Shown in pieces: positions 36,306-45,503 of a stretch of DNA of 64,000 nucleotides; positions within the stretch are counted from its first letter, which is position 1, and every line of letters starts with the position of its first letter. The notes under the pieces are model-generated. The model was not told the DNA's origin. It saw nothing but the letters and a program-made list of their open reading frames with translations, and did not search any database. This DNA is from Thermoclostridium sp036562185 (GTDB lineage Bacteria > Bacillota > Clostridia > DSM-8532), in contig DATCKN010000022.1 in NCBI GenBank assembly GCA_036562185.1, positions 1 through 64,000 of the forward strand, given 5' to 3'. The position numbers and the translations under genes are program-made.

Positions 36306-36334
36306 ATTATACGGTTGAATTTCATAATTCAACC
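36306..36334 (-). promoter_or_regulatory. Promoter with embedded palindromic operator for the NSS transporter
   Basis: On the minus strand TATAAT (36311-36306) lies one base after a perfect palindrome GGTTGAATT-N4-AATTCAACC (36313-36334). The palindrome occupies the -35/spacer region, the classic site for a dimeric repressor. Confidence 0.55.
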
Positions 36335-36622
36335 CGGGATATATAGAATATTATATAGATTATTGGTTCATATCACAATATAGGAAATCACTACGCTTCT
36401 TTGTTACTATGCATTTTTTCAGGTTTGGAGTGAATCTGCATTCTCCTGCATACGCAAATGCCGAAAATGATCTGCTGCGAACTCGGGCTGATTATATAAA
36501 TATTGAGCAGGCCGTAAACATATGAACTATTGTTATAATCAAGCTTTTATACTAAAATAATAGTGGAAAAAAGAGTGAAAAATATTTCTGCTATTATATA
36601 TGTACTGGAGCGAGGCATAATA

Positions 36623-37027
36623 ATGGATTATGATTTCCTGGTGAAAAAAGCAATTGAGGCAAAAGAGAAAGCTTATGCCCCATATTCGGGTTTCCGTGTA
36701 GGGGCGGCGGTACAGTTGGCAGATGGCAGAATTTATACGGGCTGCAATGTTGAAAACTCATCATACGGCGCGACCATCTGTGCTGAGCGTACGGCAATAG
36801 TAAAGGCAATATCTGAAGGCGAGGCGAAAATCAGTGCGGTTGCAGTCGCCAGTGACAGCGACAGGCTAACATATCCCTGCGGAATTTGCCGCCAGGTAAT
36901 ATCCGAGTTTAGAAGTGGTGATACAAAAATAATTTGCAGTGACAAAAACGGGAATTATAAAGTATATGATATGAATGATATATTACCTCATGCTTTTGCG
37001 CGGGAAGACATAAACTTATCAGTGTAA
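36623..37027 (+). CDS. cdd: Cytidine deaminase
   Basis: 134 residues from the ATG at 36623, the normal size for the tetrameric zinc enzyme. The frame continues upstream to 36563 without support. YAPYSGFRVGAAV opens the active site, GCNVENSSYGATICAERTA provides the first zinc Cys and the catalytic Glu, and PCGICRQVI the other two Cys. It turns cytidine and deoxycytidine into uridine forms. It lies 27 bases before era, an arrangement common in Firmicutes. Confidence 0.95.
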   Translation: MDYDFLVKKAIEAKEKAYAPYSGFRVGAAVQLADGRIYTGCNVENSSYGATICAERTAIVKAISEGEAKISAVAVASDSDRLTYPCGICRQVISEFRSGDTKIICSDKNGNYKVYDMNDILPHAFAREDINLSV

Positions 37028-37054
37028 CGTAAAAGCATATGAAAGGAGCATCAT

Positions 37055-37945
37055 ATGGGTTTTCGTTCGGGTTTTGCAACTATTATCGGAAGACCTAATG
37101 TTGGAAAGTCAACACTGTTAAATTTACTGACCGGTGAAAAAATCGCGATTATTTCCGATAAGCCTCAGACCACAAGAAATGCAATAAAAACCATCATAAC
37201 AACAGATGATTACCAGGTGGTTTTTATTGATACTCCCGGAATACACCGCCCGAAAAACAAATTGGGAGACTTTATGCAGAAGACTGCTATATCAACACTT
37301 GAAGATGTTGATGTAATTCTGTATATGGTCGAGGCCACCGATAAATCAATTGGTCCGAGTGATATGAACATAATTGAAATGTTGAGGAAATTAAGCACAC
37401 CGGTTATTTTACTGATTAATAAGATAGATCTGGTGGATAAACGCAACATTTTGCCGCTCATTGATGAGTACAGCAGGGCAATGAATTTTGAGCATATTAT
37501 ACCGGTCAGCGCCTTTGACGTGGAAACAAAAGAGTTGGTATTGAATGAAACTGTAAAACTGCTTCCTGAAGGCCCGCCGTTTTTCCCTGAAGATATGATT
37601 ACCGATCAGCAGGAAAAAGTATTGGTTCAGGAGATTATCCGTGAGAAAATACTGCACCTGATCAGTGATGAAGTCCCTCATGGTGTAGGAGTTGAAGTAA
37701 TTCTTTTTAAAGAAAGGCCTGAAAATGGCTTAATTGAGATTCACGCGAACATATATTGCGAAAAGGAAAGCCATAAGGGAATCATAATAGGTAAAAACGG
37801 CGATATGCTAAAAAAAATCGGTACTTATGCAAGGCAGGACGCTGAAAGGTTACTGGGTTCAAAAGTCTTTTTAAAGCTCTGGGTGAAAACCAAAGAGGAT
37901 TGGAGAAACAGCGATTTTGTATTAAGGGAGCTTGGATACAAGTAG
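37055..37945 (+). CDS. era: GTPase Era
   Basis: 296 residues. A ribosome-assembly GTPase binding the 3' end of 16S rRNA. G1 GRPNVGKST near residue 10, G3 DTPGIH, G4 NKID, and a C-terminal KH domain with GIIIGKNGDMLKKIG. GAAAGGAG precedes the ATG. In Bacillus the order is cdd-era-yqzL-recO; here a DUF1846 gene has come between era and yqzL. Confidence 0.97.
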   Translation: MGFRSGFATIIGRPNVGKSTLLNLLTGEKIAIISDKPQTTRNAIKTIITTDDYQVVFIDTPGIHRPKNKLGDFMQKTAISTLEDVDVILYMVEATDKSIGPSDMNIIEMLRKLSTPVILLINKIDLVDKRNILPLIDEYSRAMNFEHIIPVSAFDVETKELVLNETVKLLPEGPPFFPEDMITDQQEKVLVQEIIREKILHLISDEVPHGVGVEVILFKERPENGLIEIHANIYCEKESHKGIIIGKNGDMLKKIGTYARQDAERLLGSKVFLKLWVKTKEDWRNSDFVLRELGYK

Positions 37946-38037
37946 GCGATTTTTTAAAATTGAGTTTGCACCCCCTTGTATTAAAATATACTGCGATGGT
38001 ATACTTAAAATGAACACAAAAATTATCGGGGTATACG

Positions 38038-38060
38038 AGCGTCTCTGCTTGTGAGACGCT
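38038..38060 (+). promoter_or_regulatory. Leader hairpin before the DUF1846 gene
   Basis: AGCGTCTC (38038-38045) / GAGACGCT (38053-38060), a perfect 8 bp stem 40 bases before the start. A promoter-like TTTGCA-N16-TATACT lies upstream near 37966-37993. The role could be mRNA stability or a weak attenuator. Confidence 0.4.
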
Positions 38061-38100
38061 TATTTGCTGTAAAAAATTATACAGTTGCGGGAGAAGACAA

Positions 38101-39585
38101 ATGAATAAAATAGGATTTGACAATGACAAGTATATTCACCTTCAATCTCAAAAGATACTCGAACGGATTGATCTCTTTGGAGGTAAACTTTATCTTGAAT
38201 TTGGCGGCAAATTATTTGACGATTATCATGCTTCCAGGGTATTGCCCGGATTTAAACCCGACAGTAAGGTTAAAATGCTGTTAAAACTTAAAGATCAGGC
38301 CGAAATAATTATAACTATCAATGCCGATGACATAGAAAAAAACAAGCGCCGTGGAGACCTTGGCATAACATATGACCTTGATGTATTACGTTTGATTGAC
38401 GCATTCAGGGATATAGGGCTTTATGTCGGCAGCGTTGTAATAACCCATTACCGTTCCCAGGTAACCGCAGATATGTTTCAAAAAAGACTGGAAGCACTTG
38501 GTATTAAAGTTTACAGGCATTATCCCATCCCGGATTACCCGTCAAATATCCAGCTTATTGTCAGTGATGACGGATATGGCAAAAATGATTATGTTGAAAC
38601 TACTCGTTCTCTCGTTGTTGTAACAGCCCCGGGGCCTGGCAGCGGGAAAATGGCAACATGTCTTTCCCAGCTGTACCATGAGTACAAACGTGGTATCCGG
38701 GCCGGCTATGCGAAATTTGAAACATTTCCCATATGGAACCTTCCGCTGAAGCATCCGGTCAACCTTGCATATGAGGCTGCCACAACCGATCTGGACGATG
38801 TAAATATGATTGATCCGTTCCACCTTGAAGCATATGGTGTAACTACGGTAAACTATAACAGGGATATAGAAGTATTCCCTGTATTGAATGCGATACTTGA
38901 GAAGATCGCAGGAAAGTCGCCCTATAAAAGTCCGACCGATATGGGCGTGAATATGGCAGGATTTTGCATTACAGATGATGAGGTAGTCAGCCGGGCATCC
39001 GAACAGGAAATAATCCGGCGGTATTATAATACACGTTGCGCATTGCGCCAGGGGTTGGCTGAGCGTGAGGAAGTATATAAGCTGGAGTTGCTTATGAATC
39101 AGCTGGGAATTACATCAAAAGACAGACCTGTTGTTGAGGCCGCATTAAAGCGTGCCGAGGCCACCGGTGGCCCTGCGGTAGCGCTTCAGCTGAATGACGG
39201 CAGGATAGTCACAGGAAAGACATCTGCTTTATTGGGAGCATCTGCAGCCATGTTACTGAATGCGCTGAAAGAACTGGGCGGCATTCAGCACGAAATCCAC
39301 CTGATATCTCCTATAGTTATTGAACCGATACAGGTTTTAAAAACCAAGCATATGGGAAATCACAATCCAAGGTTACATACTGACGAAATATTAATAGCCT
39401 TGTCGATTTGTGCGGCAACAAATCCCACAGCAGCGCTCGCAATGCAGCAGTTGCCAAAACTGAAAGGGTGTGAGGCTCATTCTACCGTAATACTGTCAAG
39501 AGTGGATGAGAATGTATTTCAAAAACTGGGCATTAATATTACATGTGAACCTCAGTACCAGACTAAAAAACTTTATCACAAATAA
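38101..39585 (+). CDS. DUF1846 family protein
   Basis: 494 residues, full length for the family (also UPF0371). The start MNKIGFDNDKYIHLQSQKIL and the segment VVVTAPGPGSGKMATCLSQLYHE are characteristic. The latter looks like a nucleotide-binding loop. The family has crystal structures but no agreed function, and occurs in clostridia and streptococci. It begins after GGGAGAAGAC with its own leader. Inserted between era and yqzL-recO, it appears to be a separate transcription unit. Confidence 0.85.
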   Translation: MNKIGFDNDKYIHLQSQKILERIDLFGGKLYLEFGGKLFDDYHASRVLPGFKPDSKVKMLLKLKDQAEIIITINADDIEKNKRRGDLGITYDLDVLRLIDAFRDIGLYVGSVVITHYRSQVTADMFQKRLEALGIKVYRHYPIPDYPSNIQLIVSDDGYGKNDYVETTRSLVVVTAPGPGSGKMATCLSQLYHEYKRGIRAGYAKFETFPIWNLPLKHPVNLAYEAATTDLDDVNMIDPFHLEAYGVTTVNYNRDIEVFPVLNAILEKIAGKSPYKSPTDMGVNMAGFCITDDEVVSRASEQEIIRRYYNTRCALRQGLAEREEVYKLELLMNQLGITSKDRPVVEAALKRAEATGGPAVALQLNDGRIVTGKTSALLGASAAMLLNALKELGGIQHEIHLISPIVIEPIQVLKTKHMGNHNPRLHTDEILIALSICAATNPTAALAMQQLPKLKGCEAHSTVILSRVDENVFQKLGINITCEPQYQTKKLYHK

Positions 39586-39743
39586 AAGCTGAATACCTGA
39601 CATAGAAGATCCCTCAACCTTTGGCAATGCCCAAGCTACATAATTTTACAAACCGGATTTGAATTTGGCTTGATTTGGTATACATAAATCTCTGAACAGG
39701 GCAAACAATAAAAATATGATATCTATTCGTTGAGGGGGATAAT

Positions 39744-39923
39744 ATGTTGAAGGACATGGCTTGGCAAATGTTTAAAAAGACCGGCAATATAGAATTCTTT
39801 TTACAGTATAAGAGTTTGGATGGCAAAAAACCGGATTTCAATATAGAAGCAGCTTCTGAAACTTTTTTGGATGGTGAAAAATGTCGTATGTCAGAACCAG
39901 AGGAATGGTCGTCCGAGAAGTAA
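39744..39923 (+). CDS. yqzL: YqzL-like small protein
   Basis: 59 residues, MLKDMAWQMFKKTGNIEFFL at the start. The Trp, phenylalanines and TGNI match the short YqzL family that sits just before recO in Bacillus. GAGGGGG at 39733-39739 gives a good ribosome-binding site. Its 3' end overlaps recO by 43 bases in another frame, so recO translation is probably coupled to it. Function unknown. Confidence 0.8.
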   Translation: MLKDMAWQMFKKTGNIEFFLQYKSLDGKKPDFNIEAASETFLDGEKCRMSEPEEWSSEK

Positions 39924-40618
39924 AGGTCGGAGAATACGATAAGATTCTTACGGTGGTTACCGAAGATCTGGGGAAAATATCTGTTTCGGCAAGAGGAGTA
40001 AGACGCGGTGGAAACCGTTACTCTGCCGGAACTCAGGTTTTTTCATACTGCGACTGGGTTTTATATAAGGGGAAAAATACATATATATTGAATTCATGCG
40101 ACATTATTGACTCCTTTTATGAAATAAGGCAGGATATGACTTTGTTGGCACATGCCGCCCAGATGCTTCAGCTTGTTCATGACACTACCTTCGAGAATCA
40201 CCCGGCGAAAGACCAGCTGACGGTTTTTATATATGCGCTGAAAGCCCTGTTAAACAAGAGGACACCTTCCCTTGTTTTCCGGGTTTTTGCGTTAAAAACG
40301 GTTCAAATAATAGGTTTCGAGCCTTTTGTTTCAGGTTGCTGTTTATGCGGCACAAAAGAAATAAATGATATCCGTTTCAGTTTTGAACACTGCGGGTTTG
40401 TTTGTGAGCAATGCAATACAGGGCTTGAAAATGTTATCCCGGTAAAAACGGGTGCTGCAAAAGCCATGATATATGTATTGTGCGCAGATCCCGGAAAAGC
40501 CTTCGGATTTGAGCTTTCACCTGATGTTCTTGAGAATTTCTCAGAGATCGTTGACAGGTACATAGACGACAGATTGGGGAAAAAGTACAGCAAAATGAAT
40601 TTTTTGCAGGAGATATAG
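39881..40618 (+). CDS. recO: DNA repair protein RecO
   Basis: 245 residues. RecO helps load RecA on SSB-coated single strands in the RecFOR pathway. An N-terminal OB fold (TRGMVVREVKVGEYDKILTV) is followed by a helical domain and a zinc site built from CCLCG and CEQC around residues 151-185. The start lies inside yqzL. Confidence 0.93.
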   Translation: MSYVRTRGMVVREVKVGEYDKILTVVTEDLGKISVSARGVRRGGNRYSAGTQVFSYCDWVLYKGKNTYILNSCDIIDSFYEIRQDMTLLAHAAQMLQLVHDTTFENHPAKDQLTVFIYALKALLNKRTPSLVFRVFALKTVQIIGFEPFVSGCCLCGTKEINDIRFSFEHCGFVCEQCNTGLENVIPVKTGAAKAMIYVLCADPGKAFGFELSPDVLENFSEIVDRYIDDRLGKKYSKMNFLQEI

Positions 40619-40645
40619 GACCGGAATAAGAATAAAAACTGGTAC

Positions 40646-40674
40646 TTGTATAAATGATCTCTTTATGTTAAAAT
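40646..40674 (+). promoter_or_regulatory. Promoter of secG
   Basis: TTGTAT (40646-40651), 17 bases, TAAAAT (40669-40674), 48 bases before the start. Confidence 0.55.
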
Positions 40675-40721
40675 TAATGGCATTGGATTCACTGAGGAAC
40701 TGAGTTGTTGGAGGTATTACA

Positions 40722-40955
40722 ATGGAAATTGTAGTAAATATTTTGCATATAATAGTCTGTATCGCAATAATAATCATTGTTCTGTTACAGTCCGGGCGTT
40801 CTGCCGGTATTAGCGGTGCTATTGCAGGCGGGGCTGAAACCTTTTTCGGGAAAAATAAGGGCCGCACTATTGATGCAATGCTTAGCAAGTACACAAAATT
40901 TGCATTGGCTGTATTCCTTTTAACTTCTGTTATTTTAACATGGTTGTTGAAGTAA
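40722..40955 (+). CDS. secG: Preprotein translocase subunit SecG
   Basis: 77 residues with two membrane helices (about 2-20 and 55-76) joined by a Gly-rich loop SGRSAGISGAIAGGAETFFG, the signature of SecG. It assists SecYEG translocation. GGAGG precedes the ATG at the right distance. It is followed by its own terminator. Confidence 0.95.
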   Translation: MEIVVNILHIIVCIAIIIIVLLQSGRSAGISGAIAGGAETFFGKNKGRTIDAMLSKYTKFALAVFLLTSVILTWLLK

Positions 40956-41001
40956 TGCTGTTTTCGTTAAGGGCTTTGTTTGGTTTATATTGGAACGCGA
41001 T

Positions 41002-41044
41002 AAGGACTGTACATGCATTTAGGTATGTATGGTCTTTTTGTTTT
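41002..41044 (+). terminator. Rho-independent terminator after secG
   Basis: AAGGACTGTACAT pairs with ATGTATGGTCTT (one bulge, two wobbles) followed by TTTTGTTTT. Confidence 0.7.
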
Positions 41045-41110
41045 ATGGCTGAGAAATTTCCTGCATAATTCCATTCACCTAATAAAATATAAAGGAAGAG
41101 AAGGTTAAAT

Positions 41111-43090
41111 ATGCCCGAATTTAAAATAAAATCAAATTATAAGCCTTCGGGAGATCAACCGCAGGCAATAGAAAAACTGGTGGATTCAATAAACAGGGGA
41201 AATACCCACCAGACACTTCTCGGCGTTACAGGGTCAGGCAAGACTTTTACGATAGCCAACGTTATAGAAAGAGTACAGAAACCTACGCTGGTGATTGCGC
41301 ATAATAAAACATTAGCTGCGCAGCTTTGCTCAGAGTTTCGTGAGTTTTTCCCTGACAATGCGGTGGAGTATTTTGTGAGCTATTATGATTACTACCAGCC
41401 CGAGGCATATGTTCCTGCAACCGACACTTATATAGAAAAAGACTCATCAATTAATGATGAAATCGACAATCTGAGGCATTCAGCAACAGCTGCATTATTT
41501 GAAAGGCGTGACGTGATAATTGTTGCCAGCGTTTCCTGTATATATGGCCTCGGTGACCCCGAAGACTATACAGAATTGATGTTGTCATTAAGACCCGGCA
41601 TGCAAAAGGATAGGGACGAAGTAATAAAAAAGCTTGTGGACATCCAGTATACCCGCAATGATATTGATTTCAGGAGAGGAACTTTCAGGGTTAAAGGTGA
41701 TGTACTGGATATTTATCCTGCTTCTTCTGCAGGTACAATAATAAGGGTGGAGTTTTTCGGGGATGAGATTGACAGGATTACCGAAGTGGATCCGCTCACT
41801 GGTGAGATTATAGGAACACGGACATATATAGCCATATTTCCTGCATCCCACTATGCCACCACGAGAGCCAAGATGGAGCTGGCTATAAAATCGATAGAAC
41901 AGGAACTTGAAGAGAGATTGAAATACTTCAGGGACAACAATAAGCTGCTGGAAGCCCAGAGACTGGAGCAGAGGACACGGTATGACCTTGAAATGATGCG
42001 CGAGATAGGTTTTTGCTCGGGGATAGAAAACTACTCCAGGCACATAAGCGGCAGGGCTCCGGGCAGCGCACCGTATACCCTTCTTGATTATTTTCCGGAA
42101 GATTTTCTTTTGGTAATTGATGAGTCCCATGTTACCGTTCCTCAGATAGGAGCAATGTACAACGGGGATCGCTCAAGGAAAGAAACTCTGGTGGAATATG
42201 GGTTCCGGCTCCCGTCAGCCTTTGACAACAGACCGCTTACGTTTTCAGAGTTTGAGCAGAAAGTCAATCAGGTTATTTATGTAAGCGCAACACCCGGGAA
42301 ATATGAAAGAGAAAAATCTTCGGTTATTGTTGAGCAGATTATCAGGCCGACAGGGCTGGTTGATCCTGAAATTGCAGTAAAGCCTGTAAAAGGCCAGGTT
42401 GACGATCTGATGGAAGAAATAAGAGTGCGGGTAGAACGGAATGAACGTGTTCTGGTAACCACACTAACCAAGAGAATGGCAGAGGATTTAACCCAGTACC
42501 TTTCGGATGTTGGAATAAAAGTGCGATACCTCCATTCGGATATAGATACCATTGAGCGAATGGAAATTATCCGGGATCTGCGGTTGGGCGAGTTTGATGT
42601 TCTGGTTGGAATCAATCTTCTCAGGGAAGGGCTTGATTTGCCTGAAGTGTCACTCGTTGCAATACTTGATGCCGACAAGGAGGGCTTTTTGCGCTCTGAA
42701 ACCTCTTTGATACAAACCATTGGACGGGCTGCAAGAAATGTAAACGGAAAAGTTATTATGTATGCCGACAGTATAACAAGTTCAATGGAAAGGGCCATCA
42801 GTGAAACCAACAGAAGAAGGCAGATTCAGATGGAGTATAACAAAAAGATGGGAATTACACCAAAGACAATTCAGAAAGCCGTTCACGATACCCTTGAAAC
42901 ATTGAAGGTTGCAGAGGATGAAAAAGAATTTGCCGTTGATCATGGCGATATCCCTGTTGAAAAAATTATAGAAAAACTGACAGCCGAAATGAAGGCGGCG
43001 GCGAAAGAACTGGAGTTTGAAAAAGCTGCAATGCTGCGCGACAAAATCAATGAATTGAAGAAAAAACTCTGTGAAGAAGAGACATGTTAA
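41111..43090 (+). CDS. uvrB: Excinuclease ABC subunit B
   Basis: 659 residues. The damage-verifying helicase-like subunit of nucleotide excision repair. Walker A GVTGSGKTFTIAN at about 37-49, the beta-hairpin region YYDYYQPEAYVP, helicase motifs DESHVT and QTIGRAARN, and a C-terminal UVR motif EKAAMLRDKINELKKK that binds UvrC. GGAAGAGAAGG precedes the ATG. uvrA and uvrC are not within the window. Confidence 0.97.
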   Translation: MPEFKIKSNYKPSGDQPQAIEKLVDSINRGNTHQTLLGVTGSGKTFTIANVIERVQKPTLVIAHNKTLAAQLCSEFREFFPDNAVEYFVSYYDYYQPEAYVPATDTYIEKDSSINDEIDNLRHSATAALFERRDVIIVASVSCIYGLGDPEDYTELMLSLRPGMQKDRDEVIKKLVDIQYTRNDIDFRRGTFRVKGDVLDIYPASSAGTIIRVEFFGDEIDRITEVDPLTGEIIGTRTYIAIFPASHYATTRAKMELAIKSIEQELEERLKYFRDNNKLLEAQRLEQRTRYDLEMMREIGFCSGIENYSRHISGRAPGSAPYTLLDYFPEDFLLVIDESHVTVPQIGAMYNGDRSRKETLVEYGFRLPSAFDNRPLTFSEFEQKVNQVIYVSATPGKYEREKSSVIVEQIIRPTGLVDPEIAVKPVKGQVDDLMEEIRVRVERNERVLVTTLTKRMAEDLTQYLSDVGIKVRYLHSDIDTIERMEIIRDLRLGEFDVLVGINLLREGLDLPEVSLVAILDADKEGFLRSETSLIQTIGRAARNVNGKVIMYADSITSSMERAISETNRRRQIQMEYNKKMGITPKTIQKAVHDTLETLKVAEDEKEFAVDHGDIPVEKIIEKLTAEMKAAAKELEFEKAAMLRDKINELKKKLCEEETC

Positions 43091-43137
43091 TTTGTATTAA
43101 CATTGAAATAGAACTAATTGGATGACAGGAGAAAGTT

Positions 43138-43854
43138 ATGCGTATACTTCCGGACAATATTCACAGTTCATGGACTGATTTTTTAAATGCTGAACGCATT
43201 GAAACTATAAAGGATATATCACAAAAAATAGGAGAAAATGTTAATCCTGAATATAAAAATATATTGCGTTTTTTAAGCGTAGATTTATCAAATGTGAAGG
43301 TTGTTATACTCGGGCAGGATCCATACCCCGAAAAGGGAGTAGCCACCGGCAGGGCTTTTGAGGTCGGTGGCCTGAAAACATGGGAGCAGCCTTTCAAACA
43401 GGTTTCGCTGAAAAACATTGTGCGGTTGATCCATAAAAGCTACAGCAATATAGAAAAATATGAGGATATTTTTTCTTTTAACCGGATTAAAAACGAAATA
43501 AAAGAAGGCAGGTTTCCGATTCTTCCGCCCGACAGGCTGTTTGAGTCATGGGAAAAACAGGGCGTTTTATTGTTGAATACATCTTTCAGCTGCGTACCAA
43601 ATAACCCTGAAAGCCATGCAATGCTGTGGCAGGAATTTTCGCGCCGACTGATAGGGTACATATCGGAAAAATATAATCTTTGCTGGTTTCTTTGGGGAAA
43701 ACATGCCATTAGTATGAGAGATGTAATAAATAAAGGGGAGTTCTATGTATCCAGGCATCCCATGCTGTGCTCTTCCAAGTATGACGATGATTTTCTGAAA
43801 TCCGACTGTTTTACTGAAACCAAACACCTGATAAACTGGCTTGGTGCAGATTAA
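43138..43854 (+). CDS. Uracil-DNA glycosylase, divergent family 1
   Basis: 238 residues. The water-activating motif is GQDPYP at 59-64 (D61), where classical Ung has GQDPYHG. LLLNTSFSCVPNNPESH matches the Asn loop. The Leu-intercalation loop reads HPMLCSSKYD instead of HPSPLSA. So the fold and the key Asp, Asn and His are kept, but the two DNA-contact loops differ. It may remove uracil less generally or from other contexts. AGGAGA precedes the ATG; it follows uvrB by 47 bases. Confidence 0.8.
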   Translation: MRILPDNIHSSWTDFLNAERIETIKDISQKIGENVNPEYKNILRFLSVDLSNVKVVILGQDPYPEKGVATGRAFEVGGLKTWEQPFKQVSLKNIVRLIHKSYSNIEKYEDIFSFNRIKNEIKEGRFPILPPDRLFESWEKQGVLLLNTSFSCVPNNPESHAMLWQEFSRRLIGYISEKYNLCWFLWGKHAISMRDVINKGEFYVSRHPMLCSSKYDDDFLKSDCFTETKHLINWLGAD

Positions 43855-43999
43855 CTGCAATTACGAAAATGATTTCAAAATCAATGTAATTTCTTCCGTT
43901 GTTTTAATAGAATAATTTCATAACGCTTCGGTTACCTTAAGAACATCGGCCAAAAAATAAACATATGTGCCATGGCTTATATTGCATCGGGGTGGTTCC

Positions 44000-44077
44000 A
44001 TGCATCAAAAGACAGCAGACAGAAAAGACAATGTTGCGGAACTGCGGGATGTGCGTGAACTGGAGCGTGTGATATGA
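44000..44077 (+). CDS. Possible 25-residue upstream ORF coupled to spoIVB
   Basis: A short frame with GGGGTGG before its ATG codes for 25 charged residues. Its TGA overlaps the spoIVB ATG (ATATGA). It could couple translation of the protease, or be chance; there is no similarity I recognise. Confidence 0.25.
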   Translation: MHQKTADRKDNVAELRDVRELERVI

Positions 44078-45345
44078 TATTTAAGAAAGATAATGCTTTT
44101 TTCAGGTTTAGCTTTCTTATTTTTGTTATTATAGCATCATTATATCTTTCCCTTATAGCATTTACACCAAGCCAGATGACTGTTTTGGCAGGAGAAGAAT
44201 ACCGGGTTGAATTCTTCTCGCCCTTTCAGTTGCAATTGTCGGCTGAAACCGGCGGAATACATGTTGAGAAGCTGGGTGTCGGAAACAGGACATCGATTTT
44301 CTCGATGCCGTATACACTTAAAGGTACCCAATACGGCCAGAACAGGATTCAGCTTAGCTTGTTTGGGCTGGTTCCTGTTAAAGATATTAAAGTCAATGTA
44401 ATTCCTGCGAGGGAACTGATTGTTTGCGGGAATACTGTTGGCATCAGGTTGTATATCAAAGGCCTTCTTGTAGTAGGGATTTCAGGTGTTATGACTCCTG
44501 ACGGGAATGAAGTCCTGCCCGTTAAAGATACCGGTCTGGAACCCGGGGATTTTATTATTGCAGTGAATAACAAGGAAATAGAAAAGATAGCCGATCTGTC
44601 AAAAGTAATTGAGCAATCAGACGGGAAAGAAATTGCTTTAAGATTCATACATGACAGCCGGGTTGTCGAAACAAGGATTACTCCGGTGCAAAGCATTGAG
44701 GACGGTAAATACCGCATTGGAATCTGGGTAAGGGACAGCACGGCCGGAATCGGAACTTTAACATATATTGAAGAAGAGACAGGCAAATTTGGTGCTTTAG
44801 GCCATGGAATCACCGATATTGATACAGGAATTATGATGCCGGTTAAAAACGGGGAGTTGCTGAAATCTTCGGTATATGGCATCAGAAAAGGAATACAGGG
44901 CACCCCGGGTGAATTGCAGGGGGATTTTCTGAAAAGCCCGGAAGTGATAGGGGAAATATACTGGAATACGGCATTTGGGGTTTTCGGTACAATAGATAAA
45001 AATGCTATATCTGAATTGAATGGCAGGAAGTATCCGGTTGGAACAAGGAGTATGGTGAAGGAGGGGCCGGCGACTATTCTGTCGAACATTCACGGGGATC
45101 AGGTTGAAGAATTTTCTGTTGAAATACAGAAGATTGCACGGAAGAACCTTTCGGGTCCGAAAAGCATGATAATAAAAATCACTGATCCACGGCTGTTAAG
45201 TGAAACCGGAGGTATAATTCAGGGGATGTCGGGAAGCCCGATTATCCAGGACGGAAGAATAATAGGAGCTGTAACCCATGTTTTGGTTAATGACCCTACA
45301 AAGGGTTACGGAATTTTTATAGAAACCATGCTAGGCATGAACTGA
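44074..45345 (+). CDS. spoIVB: SpoIVB peptidase (S55)
   Basis: 423 residues. In sporulating bacteria this protease, secreted from the forespore, cleaves SpoIVFA and switches on sigma-K. A single N-terminal membrane segment (about 10-30) acts as the signal. A PDZ domain follows with DTGLEPGDFIIAVNNKEI, then the serine protease domain with GALGHGITD (His) and the nucleophile S386 in GMSGSPI. GGAG at 44062-44065 sets the start. In many Firmicutes spo0A follows; here lepA does instead. The gene marks a spore-forming lineage. Confidence 0.93.
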   Translation: MIFKKDNAFFRFSFLIFVIIASLYLSLIAFTPSQMTVLAGEEYRVEFFSPFQLQLSAETGGIHVEKLGVGNRTSIFSMPYTLKGTQYGQNRIQLSLFGLVPVKDIKVNVIPARELIVCGNTVGIRLYIKGLLVVGISGVMTPDGNEVLPVKDTGLEPGDFIIAVNNKEIEKIADLSKVIEQSDGKEIALRFIHDSRVVETRITPVQSIEDGKYRIGIWVRDSTAGIGTLTYIEEETGKFGALGHGITDIDTGIMMPVKNGELLKSSVYGIRKGIQGTPGELQGDFLKSPEVIGEIYWNTAFGVFGTIDKNAISELNGRKYPVGTRSMVKEGPATILSNIHGDQVEEFSVEIQKIARKNLSGPKSMIIKITDPRLLSETGGIIQGMSGSPIIQDGRIIGAVTHVLVNDPTKGYGIFIETMLGMN

Positions 45346-45347
45346 TT

Positions 45348-45370
45348 AACCCGGCAGATTCTGTCGGGTT
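45348..45370 (+). terminator. Terminator after spoIVB
   Basis: AACCCGGCAGA / TCTGTCGGGTT, an 11 bp stem with one G-U pair and almost no loop, then ATCTGTTT. Confidence 0.6.
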
Positions 45371-45389
45371 ATCTGTTTGGGTTGGTATC

Positions 45390-45419
45390 TATACAAGAAT
45401 AAAATTACTATGGTATAAT
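45390..45419 (+). promoter_or_regulatory. Promoter of lepA-hemW
   Basis: Extended -10 TGGTATAAT (TATAAT at 45414-45419), with a weak -35 TATACA at 45390-45395. Confidence 0.55.
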
Positions 45420-45503
45420 TCAAAAAGTAATATTTGGTCATGAAAAGGAAACTTAAAAGGAAAAACAAAATTGAAACTATAGAAGTGAGGTTTCAGGAAG
45501 TAG

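Noticed and set aside
41588..42130. Minus-strand open frame inside uvrB
   Set aside because: It mirrors the codon pattern of uvrB and has no ribosome-binding site or recognisable domain. The same holds for the other long antisense frames.
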